Shown: positions 40,467-48,671 of the stretch, one piece after another
How the letters are laid out: each line of letters opens with the position of its first letter
Position numbering within the stretch: position 1 is the stretch's first letter
Assembly (NCBI RefSeq): GCF_017356035.1
Contig: NZ_JAFIQX010000018.1
Coordinates: 1 to 57,181, forward strand
Reading direction: 5' to 3'
Source of the DNA: Longitalea luteola
Lineage (GTDB): Bacteria; Bacteroidota; Bacteroidia; Chitinophagales; Chitinophagaceae
Length of the DNA stretch: 57,181 bases
Position numbers and translations under genes: made by a program
Notes under the pieces: generated by a model
The model's database searches: none
Told to the model about the DNA's origin: nothing
Seen by the model: the letters and a program-made list of their open reading frames with translations, nothing else

Positions 40467-42848
40467 CTATTCTGTTCTCAGACTTTTTACCGGGTTGGCG
40501 AGGGCCGCTTTTACTGCCTGAACGCTTACGGTAAGCAAAGCAATGAGCAGGGCCACCATGGCTGCAGCGAGAAATAAATACCATTGAATGCTGGTTCGGT
40601 AAGCAAATTCCTGCAGCCAGTTTTGCATAATGAAATACCCGGCGGGAAGGGCCATCATGGTGCCTATCAATACCGGTTTCAGCAGGTCTTTTGATAAGAG
40701 CAGCACAATATTTTCAACCGATGACCCCAGCACTTTTCTGACCCCAATTTCTTTTGTTCTTTTTACCGCCGTATAAGATGCAAGTCCGAATAAACCAAGG
40801 CAGGCAATGCCGATGGCGATACAGGAGAAAACGCTTAATAAAGTTTCCTGTTTGATCTCGGCCCTGTACAATTTATTAAACTGTTCGTCAAGAAAATCGT
40901 ATTCAAACGGATAGTCAGGCGCAGCATTACTATACATCTTTTTAATACGATTGATGGCTGCCTGCACATTACCTGCTTTCAACCGTATCAACGCCAGCCG
41001 CCGGTCATAGCTGTCTGTTGAAATTACCAACGGGGCTATTGCTTTTTTCAAAGAAGTGAAATGATAATCTTCTACCACACCTACGATAGTACGCGGCAGA
41101 CTATCATGCAAATTTTTGATCCATTTACCAACAGCCTGCCGGGGTGTATAGCCCAACCGGGTAGCAGCCGTGCGGTTGATCAATACCGAATTGACGGAAT
41201 CAGTAATGAATACCGGATCGAAATCGCGGCCGGCAATAATCGTAAGACCCAGTGTTTTTACATATTCGAAATCGGCAAACTCGGTATTGAACATAAATTT
41301 TTCTCCGGGTCGGCCTTCTGTTTCAAAACCATGGGTATCATAAAAACCACCGGGTTCGCCGCTCATTAATGAAACCGATGCCACTGCAGGATCTGCCTGT
41401 AAAATATTTTTAAACTGGATCTTTTTATTCCATATTGAACCGTTATCAAGCCGTACGATCATGGATTGCTCCTTGTTGAATCCCATATCGGTATTCCTCA
41501 CGTAATTCATTTGCTTCATCACAATGGCTACACAAACGATGAGCAACACCGATATACCAAACTGGAAAACCACGAGTGCTTTCCGGAAAAAGGAGCCTTG
41601 TTTGCCAGTCTTTAGTTTTCCTTTCAAAGATTCAATAGGGGTGAACGAGGATAACATAAAGGCCGGATAACTGCCCGCCAGTAAGCCCACGACAATAATA
41701 ACGCCAATGGTAAAAACATATATCCAGGGATTTAGCCAGTATGACGGCAACTGATAGCCCAGGAAGCCGCAATAAGCCGGCATGATCAGTTGTAACAGCA
41801 GCAAAGCGCTGATGGCGGCTACAGTGGCAAACAGCAAGGATTCAAAAATGAATTGACAGGCCAGCTGCTTCCGAACAGCTCCCAGCACTTTACGCAGCCC
41901 TACTTCTTTAGCGCGGTCTGTTGCCCGGGCTGTAGCTAGGTTCATGAAGTTAATGCAGGCAATGAAGAGTATCAGAATAGCAATACTCATGAATATATAC
42001 ACCATCTTTTTATTGCCATGCTTTACATCGTCGTGTGGTGTTTGTGACTCAAAATAAATGTGGCGTAGCGACCGGATGATCAATTGACTTTTGAATCCGG
42101 TTTTCCGGTAGTAGTTCCCGAGGTACTTTTCCATAAAGGCCGGGAATAATTTCATTAATTGGTCAGGTTTAACTGCTGGGTTTAGTTGCACATACACCAT
42201 TATGCCGTTTGCAGTCCACTGATTGAAGAAAGGTTCCTTTTCCCAGTTGGCAACAGGAACAATTATGTCGAATTCGAGATGCGAATTCGCAGGCACATCT
42301 GCGGCAATACCGGTCACCTTCAATTGCATCTTTTTATTAAAATCCACTACTTTGCCAATCGGATCTTCATTACCAAAATATTTTTTGGCGGTAGATGCTG
42401 TCATCACTATACTTAGCGGATCAGCGAGCACCGTGGCGGGATTGCCCTTGAGCAGCCGGAAGCTGAAAAACTGAAAAAAGTTACTGTCTGCAAGTAATAC
42501 CTTCTTCTCGTTATAAGAGCTATTGTTATATGTTATAAGGTCATTATCGGGAAATACCCTGACCGTTTTTTGTATAGCATCCGGATAATCATTCAGGAGC
42601 GCTTTTGCATAAGGAGGCGCAACATAGGGGATATCTCTAAAAACCCCTTCATTTTCGCTTCTGCGCATTACGCGATAAATGTTATCCCCATTTTTATGAA
42701 AGGTGTCGTAACTGAATTCGTTCAGTACAAAAATAAAGATCATGAGGCAGCATAAAATGCCTCCGGTTAAGCCCAGGACATTGATCAGCGAAAAGCTTTT
42801 TTGTTTCCTGCAACGCTTTATCACCAGCAATAGATAGTTTTTTAACAT
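40467..42848 (-). CDS. MacB/FtsX-type ABC transporter permease (two fused halves)
   Basis: 793 residues with the Bacteroidota layout. There is an N-terminal helix ('SLINVLGLTGGILCCLMIFI'), a periplasmic MacB-PCD domain (about 45-280), an FtsX domain of three helices preceded by 'ARATDRAKEVGLRKVLGAVR', a further helix and a second periplasmic domain, and a second FtsX domain preceded by 'TAVKRTKEIGVRKVLGSSVE'. Such permeases act by mechanotransmission in export of peptides, lipoproteins or antibiotics and need an ATPase, but none is encoded here. It resembles the permease at 48672 and ends with the same 'AALANPVKSLR' motif. Confidence 0.93.
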   Translation of the reverse strand: MLKNYLLLVIKRCRKQKSFSLINVLGLTGGILCCLMIFIFVLNEFSYDTFHKNGDNIYRVMRRSENEGVFRDIPYVAPPYAKALLNDYPDAIQKTVRVFPDNDLITYNNSSYNEKKVLLADSNFFQFFSFRLLKGNPATVLADPLSIVMTASTAKKYFGNEDPIGKVVDFNKKMQLKVTGIAADVPANSHLEFDIIVPVANWEKEPFFNQWTANGIMVYVQLNPAVKPDQLMKLFPAFMEKYLGNYYRKTGFKSQLIIRSLRHIYFESQTPHDDVKHGNKKMVYIFMSIAILILFIACINFMNLATARATDRAKEVGLRKVLGAVRKQLACQFIFESLLFATVAAISALLLLQLIMPAYCGFLGYQLPSYWLNPWIYVFTIGVIIVVGLLAGSYPAFMLSSFTPIESLKGKLKTGKQGSFFRKALVVFQFGISVLLIVCVAIVMKQMNYVRNTDMGFNKEQSMIVRLDNGSIWNKKIQFKNILQADPAVASVSLMSGEPGGFYDTHGFETEGRPGEKFMFNTEFADFEYVKTLGLTIIAGRDFDPVFITDSVNSVLINRTAATRLGYTPRQAVGKWIKNLHDSLPRTIVGVVEDYHFTSLKKAIAPLVISTDSYDRRLALIRLKAGNVQAAINRIKKMYSNAAPDYPFEYDFLDEQFNKLYRAEIKQETLLSVFSCIAIGIACLGLFGLASYTAVKRTKEIGVRKVLGSSVENIVLLLSKDLLKPVLIGTMMALPAGYFIMQNWLQEFAYRTSIQWYLFLAAAMVALLIALLTVSVQAVKAALANPVKSLRTE

Positions 42849-43142
42849 TGGATGTTAGTATGTATGATCAACCGGTTACCACGAGCGATGGGCATACGTA
42901 TGGCCACGAATGACAGGGCCAACGTACATGCCAAAATTAAAATGATTTGCCAATCAGGAAGTTAAGACAGCTGCTTCATACGATATCTGTACGGATTCGT
43001 ACAGTTAGTGTCCGGCTCTGCAATTACCTTATGCTGCCGATCGGGGCTTATAGTAGCCAAAACGGAAGTAAAGGAAGTGGGTGGCATGCAAATGGTAATT
43101 ATTTCGTTACTTTAAAGTAATAACCGCTATAAGCAATTTACC

Positions 43143-44390
43143 ATGAATAAGATACTCAGTATAACGATTTATGTTGCAACCGTTTTCATAGCCTGTAACG
43201 ACGGCAATCATGCTGCCGCGGGCGCAGCAGATGCAACCGCCGAAAACGCCGGTGATACTTCGGGAAACTCGGTGGAAACGCGCGCTCCCAATACTTCTTA
43301 TAAACCGGCTTTCCCGGGGCAGACACGGATCGGCCGTGTAACAACAAAAACGCCCTATGAAGCTGTTGTGATCACTTCCGAGCTTAAGAACCCGTGGGGG
43401 ATAGCCGTATTGCCCGACGGCCGCTTCCTGATCACCCAGAAGCAAGGCACCATGTGCATTGTAACTGCAGAGGGTAAAGTAAGCAGCCCTATTACCGGCC
43501 TGCCGGCAGTGAACAGCCGGGGCCAGGGCGGTTTGCTCGGACTAACACTCGATCCGTCGTTTGCAAGTAATAAAATGGTGTATTGGGTGTTTTCTGAAAA
43601 TGTTGACAATGGCACACTCACAAGTGTAGCAAAAGGCAAACTGTCGAGCGATGAAAAACGTATTGAAAATGCTACCGTCATATATCGGGCTACACCGGCG
43701 TACAACGGTAACCTCCATTACGGTGGCAGAATTCTTTTCGACAAAACAGGTAACCTGATCGTGAGCACCGGCGAGCGCTCCGATAAAGAGACGAGGCCCC
43801 AGGCGCAGTCTTTAAATTCAGGCCTCGGCAAACTGGTTCGTATAACCCCCGACGGAAAACCTGCGAGCGGAAATCCGTTTTCAGGTCAAAGCAATGTGCG
43901 GCCGGAAATTTATTCTTACGGACACCGCAATGTGCAAGGCCTGGCCTGGCATCCTGAAACCGGTGATCTGTGGGAAAATGAATACGGTCCACAGGGAGGC
44001 GATGAAGTAAATCTTATTCGTCCGGGCAAAAATTACGGCTGGCCAACGATCAGCTATGGCGAAGAGTACAGCGGCGGAAAAGTGGGTGAAGGTAATACGC
44101 AAAAAGAAGGACTGGAACAACCGGTTTATTATTGGGATCCCGTAGTATCGCCAAGTGGTATGACTTTTTACACTGGCGACAACATGCCTGAGTGGAAGAA
44201 CAATTTGTTTATTGCTGCGCTGAATAAACCGCACCTTATTCGGCTGGTTATTGAAAACAACAAAGTGACCGGTGAAGAACGTTTATTGGAACAGGAGAAC
44301 CAGCGCTTCAGAGATGTGGCTGTTGGAAAAAATGGCGCCCTGTATGCCGTTACTGATGCCGGCAAAATGTACCGGATAGCAAAAAAGTAA
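43143..44390 (+). CDS. PQQ-dependent aldose sugar dehydrogenase-like lipoprotein (GSDH/YliI family)
   Basis: 415 residues. The lipobox 'VFIAC' (Cys18) is followed by an Ala-rich linker to about residue 60. The six-bladed propeller of soluble glucose/sorbosone dehydrogenases then begins with 'LKNPWGIAVLPDGRFLITQK'. Family motifs are 'GQGGLLGLTLDPSF', 'HYGGRILFDKTGNLIVSTGE', 'SYGHRNVQGLAWHPETGDLW', 'NEYGPQGGDEVNLIRPGKNY' and 'DPVVSPSGMTFYTGD'. The enzyme oxidises sugars at the outside of the inner or outer membrane using PQQ. No PQQ synthesis genes are present here, so the cofactor would have to come from elsewhere. A strong terminator follows. Confidence 0.9.
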   Translation: MNKILSITIYVATVFIACNDGNHAAAGAADATAENAGDTSGNSVETRAPNTSYKPAFPGQTRIGRVTTKTPYEAVVITSELKNPWGIAVLPDGRFLITQKQGTMCIVTAEGKVSSPITGLPAVNSRGQGGLLGLTLDPSFASNKMVYWVFSENVDNGTLTSVAKGKLSSDEKRIENATVIYRATPAYNGNLHYGGRILFDKTGNLIVSTGERSDKETRPQAQSLNSGLGKLVRITPDGKPASGNPFSGQSNVRPEIYSYGHRNVQGLAWHPETGDLWENEYGPQGGDEVNLIRPGKNYGWPTISYGEEYSGGKVGEGNTQKEGLEQPVYYWDPVVSPSGMTFYTGDNMPEWKNNLFIAALNKPHLIRLVIENNKVTGEERLLEQENQRFRDVAVGKNGALYAVTDAGKMYRIAKK

Positions 44391-44411
44391 TGTAATGGTC
44401 ACTGAATACAT

Positions 44412-44459
44412 AACAGGCGATCACCCGGCTTACAAAACCGGTGATCGCCTGTTTTTTTT
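44412..44459 (+). terminator. Strong hairpin terminator after the sugar dehydrogenase gene
   Basis: AACAGGCGATCAC pairs perfectly with GTGATCGCCTGTT, with a further CGG/CCG at the top, followed by T8, beginning 22 bases after the stop. Confidence 0.93.
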
Positions 44460-44515
44460 GCGGTGTTCCAGAACTACGCCAGGCCCTCATGGCATAGTTT
44501 TTTTCATTTTTTAGT

Positions 44516-45319
44516 ATGGCCAGGGCAAGAATATTTATAGGAACTTCCGGATGGCATTACAAACATTGGCTGGGAACGTTTTACCCCGCAGGCACAACGG
44601 CAAAGCAGCAGTTTGATTACTACACAAAGTTTTTCGACACGGTTGAAATAAATAATTCATTCTACAAATTGCCGCCCCCGGAAGTTTTTGAAGGATGGTA
44701 TCAAAATTCTCCCAAAAAGTTTCTCTATGTAATAAAAGCGAACCGTTTCATTACGCACAACTTAAAATTAACAAGGCCACAAGAACCATTGACAAGGCTA
44801 TTCAACAGTATTCTTCCGTTGAAAGAAAAATTGGGTCCCATATTATTTCAGTTACCTCCTAAATGGAAAGTGAATGCCGAACGGCTCCATGAATTTCTGA
44901 AAGCATTACCGGTGGGCTACAGTTATGTTTTTGAATTCAGGAATGACACCTGGTACAAGGAGGAAGTGTATAAATTGTTGGAGGCGCATAACTGTGCATT
45001 TTGCATTTATGAACTGGGAGGCCATTTATCGCCTTTACAGATCACAGCAGATTTTGTATACGTCCGGCTGCATGGACCTTCCGCCAACAAATACCAGGAC
45101 AGTTACAGCAAAGCTACGCTGAATAAATGGGCGAGGTTATGCCTGGAATGGCAAAGCCAGAAAAAGAACGTTTATGTATACTTCGATAATGATCAGCATG
45201 GGTATGCAGCATTTAACGCTGTTACTTTAAAAGAAATGGTAAGTAAGTTAGCGGCCCCAAAGAAAGAAAAAACAGCCATCAAAAGAGTGGAAAGAGGTGC
45301 GAAAAGAGCGTCAAAATAG
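44516..45319 (+). CDS. DUF72 protein (YecE family)
   Basis: 267 residues with the DUF72 pattern: 'IGTSGWHYKHWLGTFYP' at the N-terminus, 'YYTKFFDTVEINNSFYKLP', 'LGPILFQLPPKWKVN', 'EFRNDTWY' and 'DFVYVRLHGPS'. The fold is a TIM-barrel-like one related to AP endonuclease/xylose isomerase-like proteins. The function is not established, though nucleic-acid-related roles have been proposed. The Lys/Arg-rich C-terminal tail is ordinary for the family. Confidence 0.92.
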   Translation: MARARIFIGTSGWHYKHWLGTFYPAGTTAKQQFDYYTKFFDTVEINNSFYKLPPPEVFEGWYQNSPKKFLYVIKANRFITHNLKLTRPQEPLTRLFNSILPLKEKLGPILFQLPPKWKVNAERLHEFLKALPVGYSYVFEFRNDTWYKEEVYKLLEAHNCAFCIYELGGHLSPLQITADFVYVRLHGPSANKYQDSYSKATLNKWARLCLEWQSQKKNVYVYFDNDQHGYAAFNAVTLKEMVSKLAAPKKEKTAIKRVERGAKRASK

Positions 45320-45400
45320 CGAGGGCAGGGTATTCTCAGGGTGAAGTAAAAGCCTGCGTGCCGTAAGTTGAGCACAGTAATATCAATGAGCCGTAATACG

Positions 45401-45408
45401 TATCTTTG
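45401..45408 (+). promoter_or_regulatory. Exact -7 promoter element TATCTTTG
   Basis: TATCTTTG lies four bases before the ATG at 45413. If used, the transcript would be nearly leaderless, and the ATG at 45386 could not be the start. Confidence 0.35.
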
Positions 45409-45412
45409 TTTT

Positions 45413-46201
45413 ATGTTCATTCCTGACGTATCGCAGCCATTCTGGTTCACGATAACGCTTGTCGTGTTCTTCGCCATCATTGCAGGCAGGTACTTTCTGG
45501 TGTCAGGTTTGTTTTATCTGGTGTTCTACATCTGGTTCCCCGCGAAATGGCAACAAAGAAAGATCAGTAAAAAGGAGTTCTCACGAAATCAATTACAAAG
45601 AGAAATAAGCCAGAGTTTGGTCACTGCTGTGATCTTTGCGTTTATCGGCACCGCGATGATATTGTTATGGCAAAAGGGATATACAAAGATCTATACCAGT
45701 ATCAGTGAATTCGGATGGTGGTGGCTGCCGGTAAGTCTTCTCATCTCTATGCTGCTCGATGAAACGTATTATTACTGGATCCACAGGCAACTGCATAAAC
45801 CAAAGCTGTTTAAATTAATACATAGGGTACATCATCAAAGTAACATAACTTCTCCCTGGACGGCTTTCTCTTTTCATCCCCTGGAAGGATTACTATTGTC
45901 TGTTTCGCTGCCAGTTATCCTTATCATCCTTCCCATGCATCCTGTTATGATATTATTACAGCTAACCATTATGACCTTCAGCAGTGTGATCAATCATCTT
46001 GATATAGAGGTGTATCCACACCGGTTTCATAAACATGTATTGGGAAAATGGCTGATCGGTGCAACGCATCATGCACTGCATCATAAACAGTTTAAATACA
46101 ATTTCGGGTTATATTTTACTTTCTGGGACAAGTGGAAGAAAACCGAAAGTCCTTTGTTTGAAGAGACGTTCGAGCATAATACAGAAAAAATAAACAGCTG
46201 A
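45413..46201 (+). CDS. Fatty-acid hydroxylase / sterol desaturase superfamily membrane protein
   Basis: 262 residues from the ATG at 45413; an ATG at 45386 is the alternative. It has four or more membrane helices and the histidine boxes of di-iron hydroxylases: 'HRQLH' (124-128), 'HRVHH' (137-141) and 'HHALHH' (219-224), with 'NHLDIEVYPHRFHKH' between them. The family inserts hydroxyl groups or double bonds in fatty acids, sterols or carotenoids. No pathway neighbours are present, so the substrate is unknown; hydroxylation of a membrane lipid is the likeliest guess. Confidence 0.9.
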   Translation: MFIPDVSQPFWFTITLVVFFAIIAGRYFLVSGLFYLVFYIWFPAKWQQRKISKKEFSRNQLQREISQSLVTAVIFAFIGTAMILLWQKGYTKIYTSISEFGWWWLPVSLLISMLLDETYYYWIHRQLHKPKLFKLIHRVHHQSNITSPWTAFSFHPLEGLLLSVSLPVILIILPMHPVMILLQLTIMTFSSVINHLDIEVYPHRFHKHVLGKWLIGATHHALHHKQFKYNFGLYFTFWDKWKKTESPLFEETFEHNTEKINS

Positions 46202-46210
46202 TAAAAGCAA

Positions 46211-46236
46211 AGAGGTACCGGTGCCGGCACCTCTTG
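46211..46236. terminator. Hairpin between convergent genes
   Basis: AGAGGTACCGG (46211-46221) pairs with CCGGCACCTCT (46224-46234) at 10 of 11 positions. It sits between the hydroxylase stop and the stop of the secreted protein at 46246. No long T-run. Confidence 0.55.
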
Positions 46237-46245
46237 CATGGTTAT

Positions 46246-46752
46246 TTACCAGGGACCATGACCAATAAAGATGTCGCTACATTCATCAGTAATGTGCGCA
46301 TTATAAAAAGTATACTGTTCGTATTCGTCGTAAGCCACTTCTTCACAACCTACATTATAATCCTGGTAACCATCACTGGTGTTATAAGGACTGAATGTGA
46401 TATCATAATAACCCTCTTCAATATACCAGGTGCCTGAGGTGTAATTAGCGTGCGTTGGTGCCGGTGGGATATCAAAATTATAATCATGATCAACGTTATG
46501 GAAATTAACGTTTATCCACTTGGGAGCAACATTTTGCCAGTGAACTGACACTGATGTAAGTTTATCCGGGTTCATGTTTTCATCCCGCTCAAAGCTTTTT
46601 TTCATCCTGGTTTCTCCTTTGTCAGGATCCAGATTTGCAAAAGGATTGGTAATGCCCTGATCAAGCGAAACTGTCTTTACTGTTACCTGTGCGTTTGCTG
46701 CAGCGAATACAGATAAAGCAATGCCTAAAGTCACACATTTTTTTAGTGCCAT
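46246..46752 (-). CDS. Secreted protein of unknown function
   Basis: 168 residues with a clear signal peptide ('MALKKCVTLGIALSVFAAAN', cleavage after 'NAQ'). The mature part is acidic and rich in Tyr, Asp and His ('HNVDHDYNFDIPP', 'YDEYEQYTFYN') and has two Cys near the end (in 'VGCEEVAYDEY' and 'TDECSDIF'), which may form a disulfide. No family recognised. Its strand and the 46211 hairpin make it a separate transcription unit. The Asp/His-rich text might bind metal, which is speculation. Confidence 0.75.
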   Translation of the reverse strand: MALKKCVTLGIALSVFAAANAQVTVKTVSLDQGITNPFANLDPDKGETRMKKSFERDENMNPDKLTSVSVHWQNVAPKWINVNFHNVDHDYNFDIPPAPTHANYTSGTWYIEEGYYDITFSPYNTSDGYQDYNVGCEEVAYDEYEQYTFYNAHITDECSDIFIGHGPW

Positions 46753-47036
46753 ACTGTTTATTTAAAGGTGAATAAAACAACCAGGAGCCTCTGCAAAAGA
46801 GGTTTGATTAGCCATAGATGTTTGAAGCTATTATAGAAAGGCGTGTAACAGTTATAATCTATGCGAGCGGTGTCAGTTAAATGCTGAATTAAAGTTAACG
46901 GCGTTGCAAATAGGAACCAATTAATTTTTGGCACTCCGCCATTAAAAAATGTGTTAGCAACATTAATTTAAGAGGTCCTCTCCTGGGATGGTGGGTGCAA
47001 CCCCGACAGTCTAAAAGGCAGTGCGATTGTTTGGCG

Positions 47037-47276
47037 TTAAATCGTGTTCATTAACTTTTTGGTGGCAAAGGTCAGGGCCGCAACAGGCGATTCAAATAAT
47101 TGTGGTTGTCCTTCCTCATCATTGATCCATTCTGCATTGGCTTCCGGCGGCTCTGAAAGATAGTAGCGCGCTTTAAAATATTCAGTTGGAATGGTATTGG
47201 GATTTTCCCGGCCGGCGGGTTGTTCAATCACTTCTACCCAAACGTCTTTTCCATTTATCTTATGATGCTCGATCAT
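47037..47276 (-). CDS. Small conserved-looking protein of unknown function
   Basis: 79 residues from the Met at 47276; seven codons upstream are open but start less well. The text is typical of a soluble alpha/beta protein ('HKINGKDVWVEVIEQP', 'KARYYLSEPPEANAEWINDE', 'FESPVAALTFATKKLMN'). There is no signal peptide and no recognised family. A plus-strand frame over the same bases has poor composition and is rejected. Confidence 0.6.
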   Translation of the reverse strand: MIEHHKINGKDVWVEVIEQPAGRENPNTIPTEYFKARYYLSEPPEANAEWINDEEGQPQLFESPVAALTFATKKLMNTI

Positions 47277-47643
47277 GGCACGTAAGTTTACAGTCAATTA
47301 TGCAAATGCGGGACCAGGCCGGCCGCTGTGACGGGGCAGTCCTTAGGTATCCATTGCCCGGGATGAACCAAAGCGTTAGTTTAGAGCTCTTGCCGGGCTG
47401 GCCATTAAAGTCGAAGGCCTTGCCCTTCATCACATCATTATTCGTGCAAGCTCTTACTAAAAAAGTATGTATGCGTAGCCAGCGCCCGCAATGCGGCGGA
47501 CTTTAATGACCTTGCCAATTTTAATGAGCATTTCCAAAACTACCTCAGGATTGAAGAAGAACAGGCAAACAGGGCAGTATGCACATGTCGCTCATGTAAC
47601 ACGGCACAGTTTCGTTTTACACAATACTTCGGACATTACGCCA
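47277..47643. other. About 370 bases without an intact gene, perhaps with a gene relic
   Basis: From about 47490 the plus strand reads like protein for some 50 codons ('NDLANFNEHFQNYLRIEEEQ', 'CTCRSCNTAQFRFTQYFGHY') but has no start and runs into the tail of the outer-membrane protein gene on the other strand. It may be a gene fragment. The first half (47300-47480) is G+C-rich and featureless. Confidence 0.35.
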
Positions 47644-48228
47644 TCATTGATTTCCTGAACCTGAAGATTTCAGACGTCTTTGTAATTGGGCGGAAGGAAG
47701 GTATATCTGGAATCCCACAGACAGGAGCAGGTCACTGGAGGTAACTCTTTCACCAAAGCCGATAATACCGTTATACTTCAGCAATGCTTCCAGACCTACA
47801 TTTGAGGTAAGGAAGTACGTCCATCCGGGACCAAAACCCAGTCCAAGTCCGTTTGTATTTTCGCCGGAAGCTGGGTTGGTACCTTCGATACCTGCCGTTG
47901 CTTCCAGGAAGAAGCGGGAATTGCGAACAACATTGATATCCCGGCTGAGGTAGTAACGCCCCAATAAGCCAAGGCCGTAATCAATACTTTCGCCACCACC
48001 TTTTGAGGTAACCAATCCGAAGTTCAGGTAGCCGCCCAACGCAAGATTGTCGGTAAAGAAATAGGCTAATTTTGGGTTCAGGAATATGGCGAAATTGCCT
48101 CCTTCATTGAGGCTGAGATCAAAGTCGGCGATATCAGCTCCCACCATTATATTCCCTTGTTGGATCTGTGCTCTTGTGCCAGTAATAGCAAGCTGAAAAG
48201 CTATTAGTAGTGTAATTATTTTTTTCAT
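47644..48228 (-). CDS. Outer-membrane beta-barrel protein
   Basis: 194 residues from the Met at 48228 (six residues after the longest start), with signal 'MKKIITLLIAFQLAITGTRA'. The mature part alternates short amphipathic strands with Gly/Asn turns ('MVGADIADFDLSLNEGG', 'YFFTDNLALGGYLNFGLVTS', 'YGLGLLGRYYLS', 'GPGWTYFLTSNVGLEALLKY', 'DLLLSVGFQIYLP'), the pattern of eight-stranded OMP_b-brl porin-like proteins. Role unknown. The last residues after 'FQIYLP' are polar and may extend beyond the barrel. Confidence 0.82.
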   Translation of the reverse strand: MKKIITLLIAFQLAITGTRAQIQQGNIMVGADIADFDLSLNEGGNFAIFLNPKLAYFFTDNLALGGYLNFGLVTSKGGGESIDYGLGLLGRYYLSRDINVVRNSRFFLEATAGIEGTNPASGENTNGLGLGFGPGWTYFLTSNVGLEALLKYNGIIGFGERVTSSDLLLSVGFQIYLPSAQLQRRLKSSGSGNQ

Positions 48229-48671
48229 AGACCATTTTAGATACAAACCAAAAAAATCATACCCGTAACATTATAATGGATCATGAAAACTCTATGCTGG
48301 TCTGGCTTTGACGATGCGAAAGATTTACCTCATTTGAAATACAACCTGGTGAGAAGAGTAGCTGTAAGAAAAGCAGATCGAAGCGTTGCTTTGGTTTACT
48401 TGTAATAAGGTACATCAAATGAAGACTAATGGTTATATGAGTGCCTGGCAAATTGGAATTGATTACATTTTTAAAGAAAGCGTTATCTGGGATCTATGAT
48501 CGCTGTTCTGGAAATGAACAGCTGGTGTATCAAAAGCGTACAATATCTTTTCCCTGGATTTTATAACGCATTGATTTGAATGTCAATAATTAAACGGCAT
48601 TTGCATTGATTTTTGCAAGTTGTCATTGCGCCGTTTCCCGGGCTGTTGTGTGGCTCATAAAATCAATTCCA
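48229..48671. other. 443-base divergent intergenic region
   Basis: It should contain promoters of the barrel protein (minus) and the permease (plus). The frame from 48606 to the permease ATG is open but does not resemble the family. Nothing else recognised. Confidence 0.4.

Noticed and set aside
47186-47506. Plus-strand frame of 106 codons
   Set aside because: Overlaps the more convincing 79-residue minus-strand protein and shows no domain.
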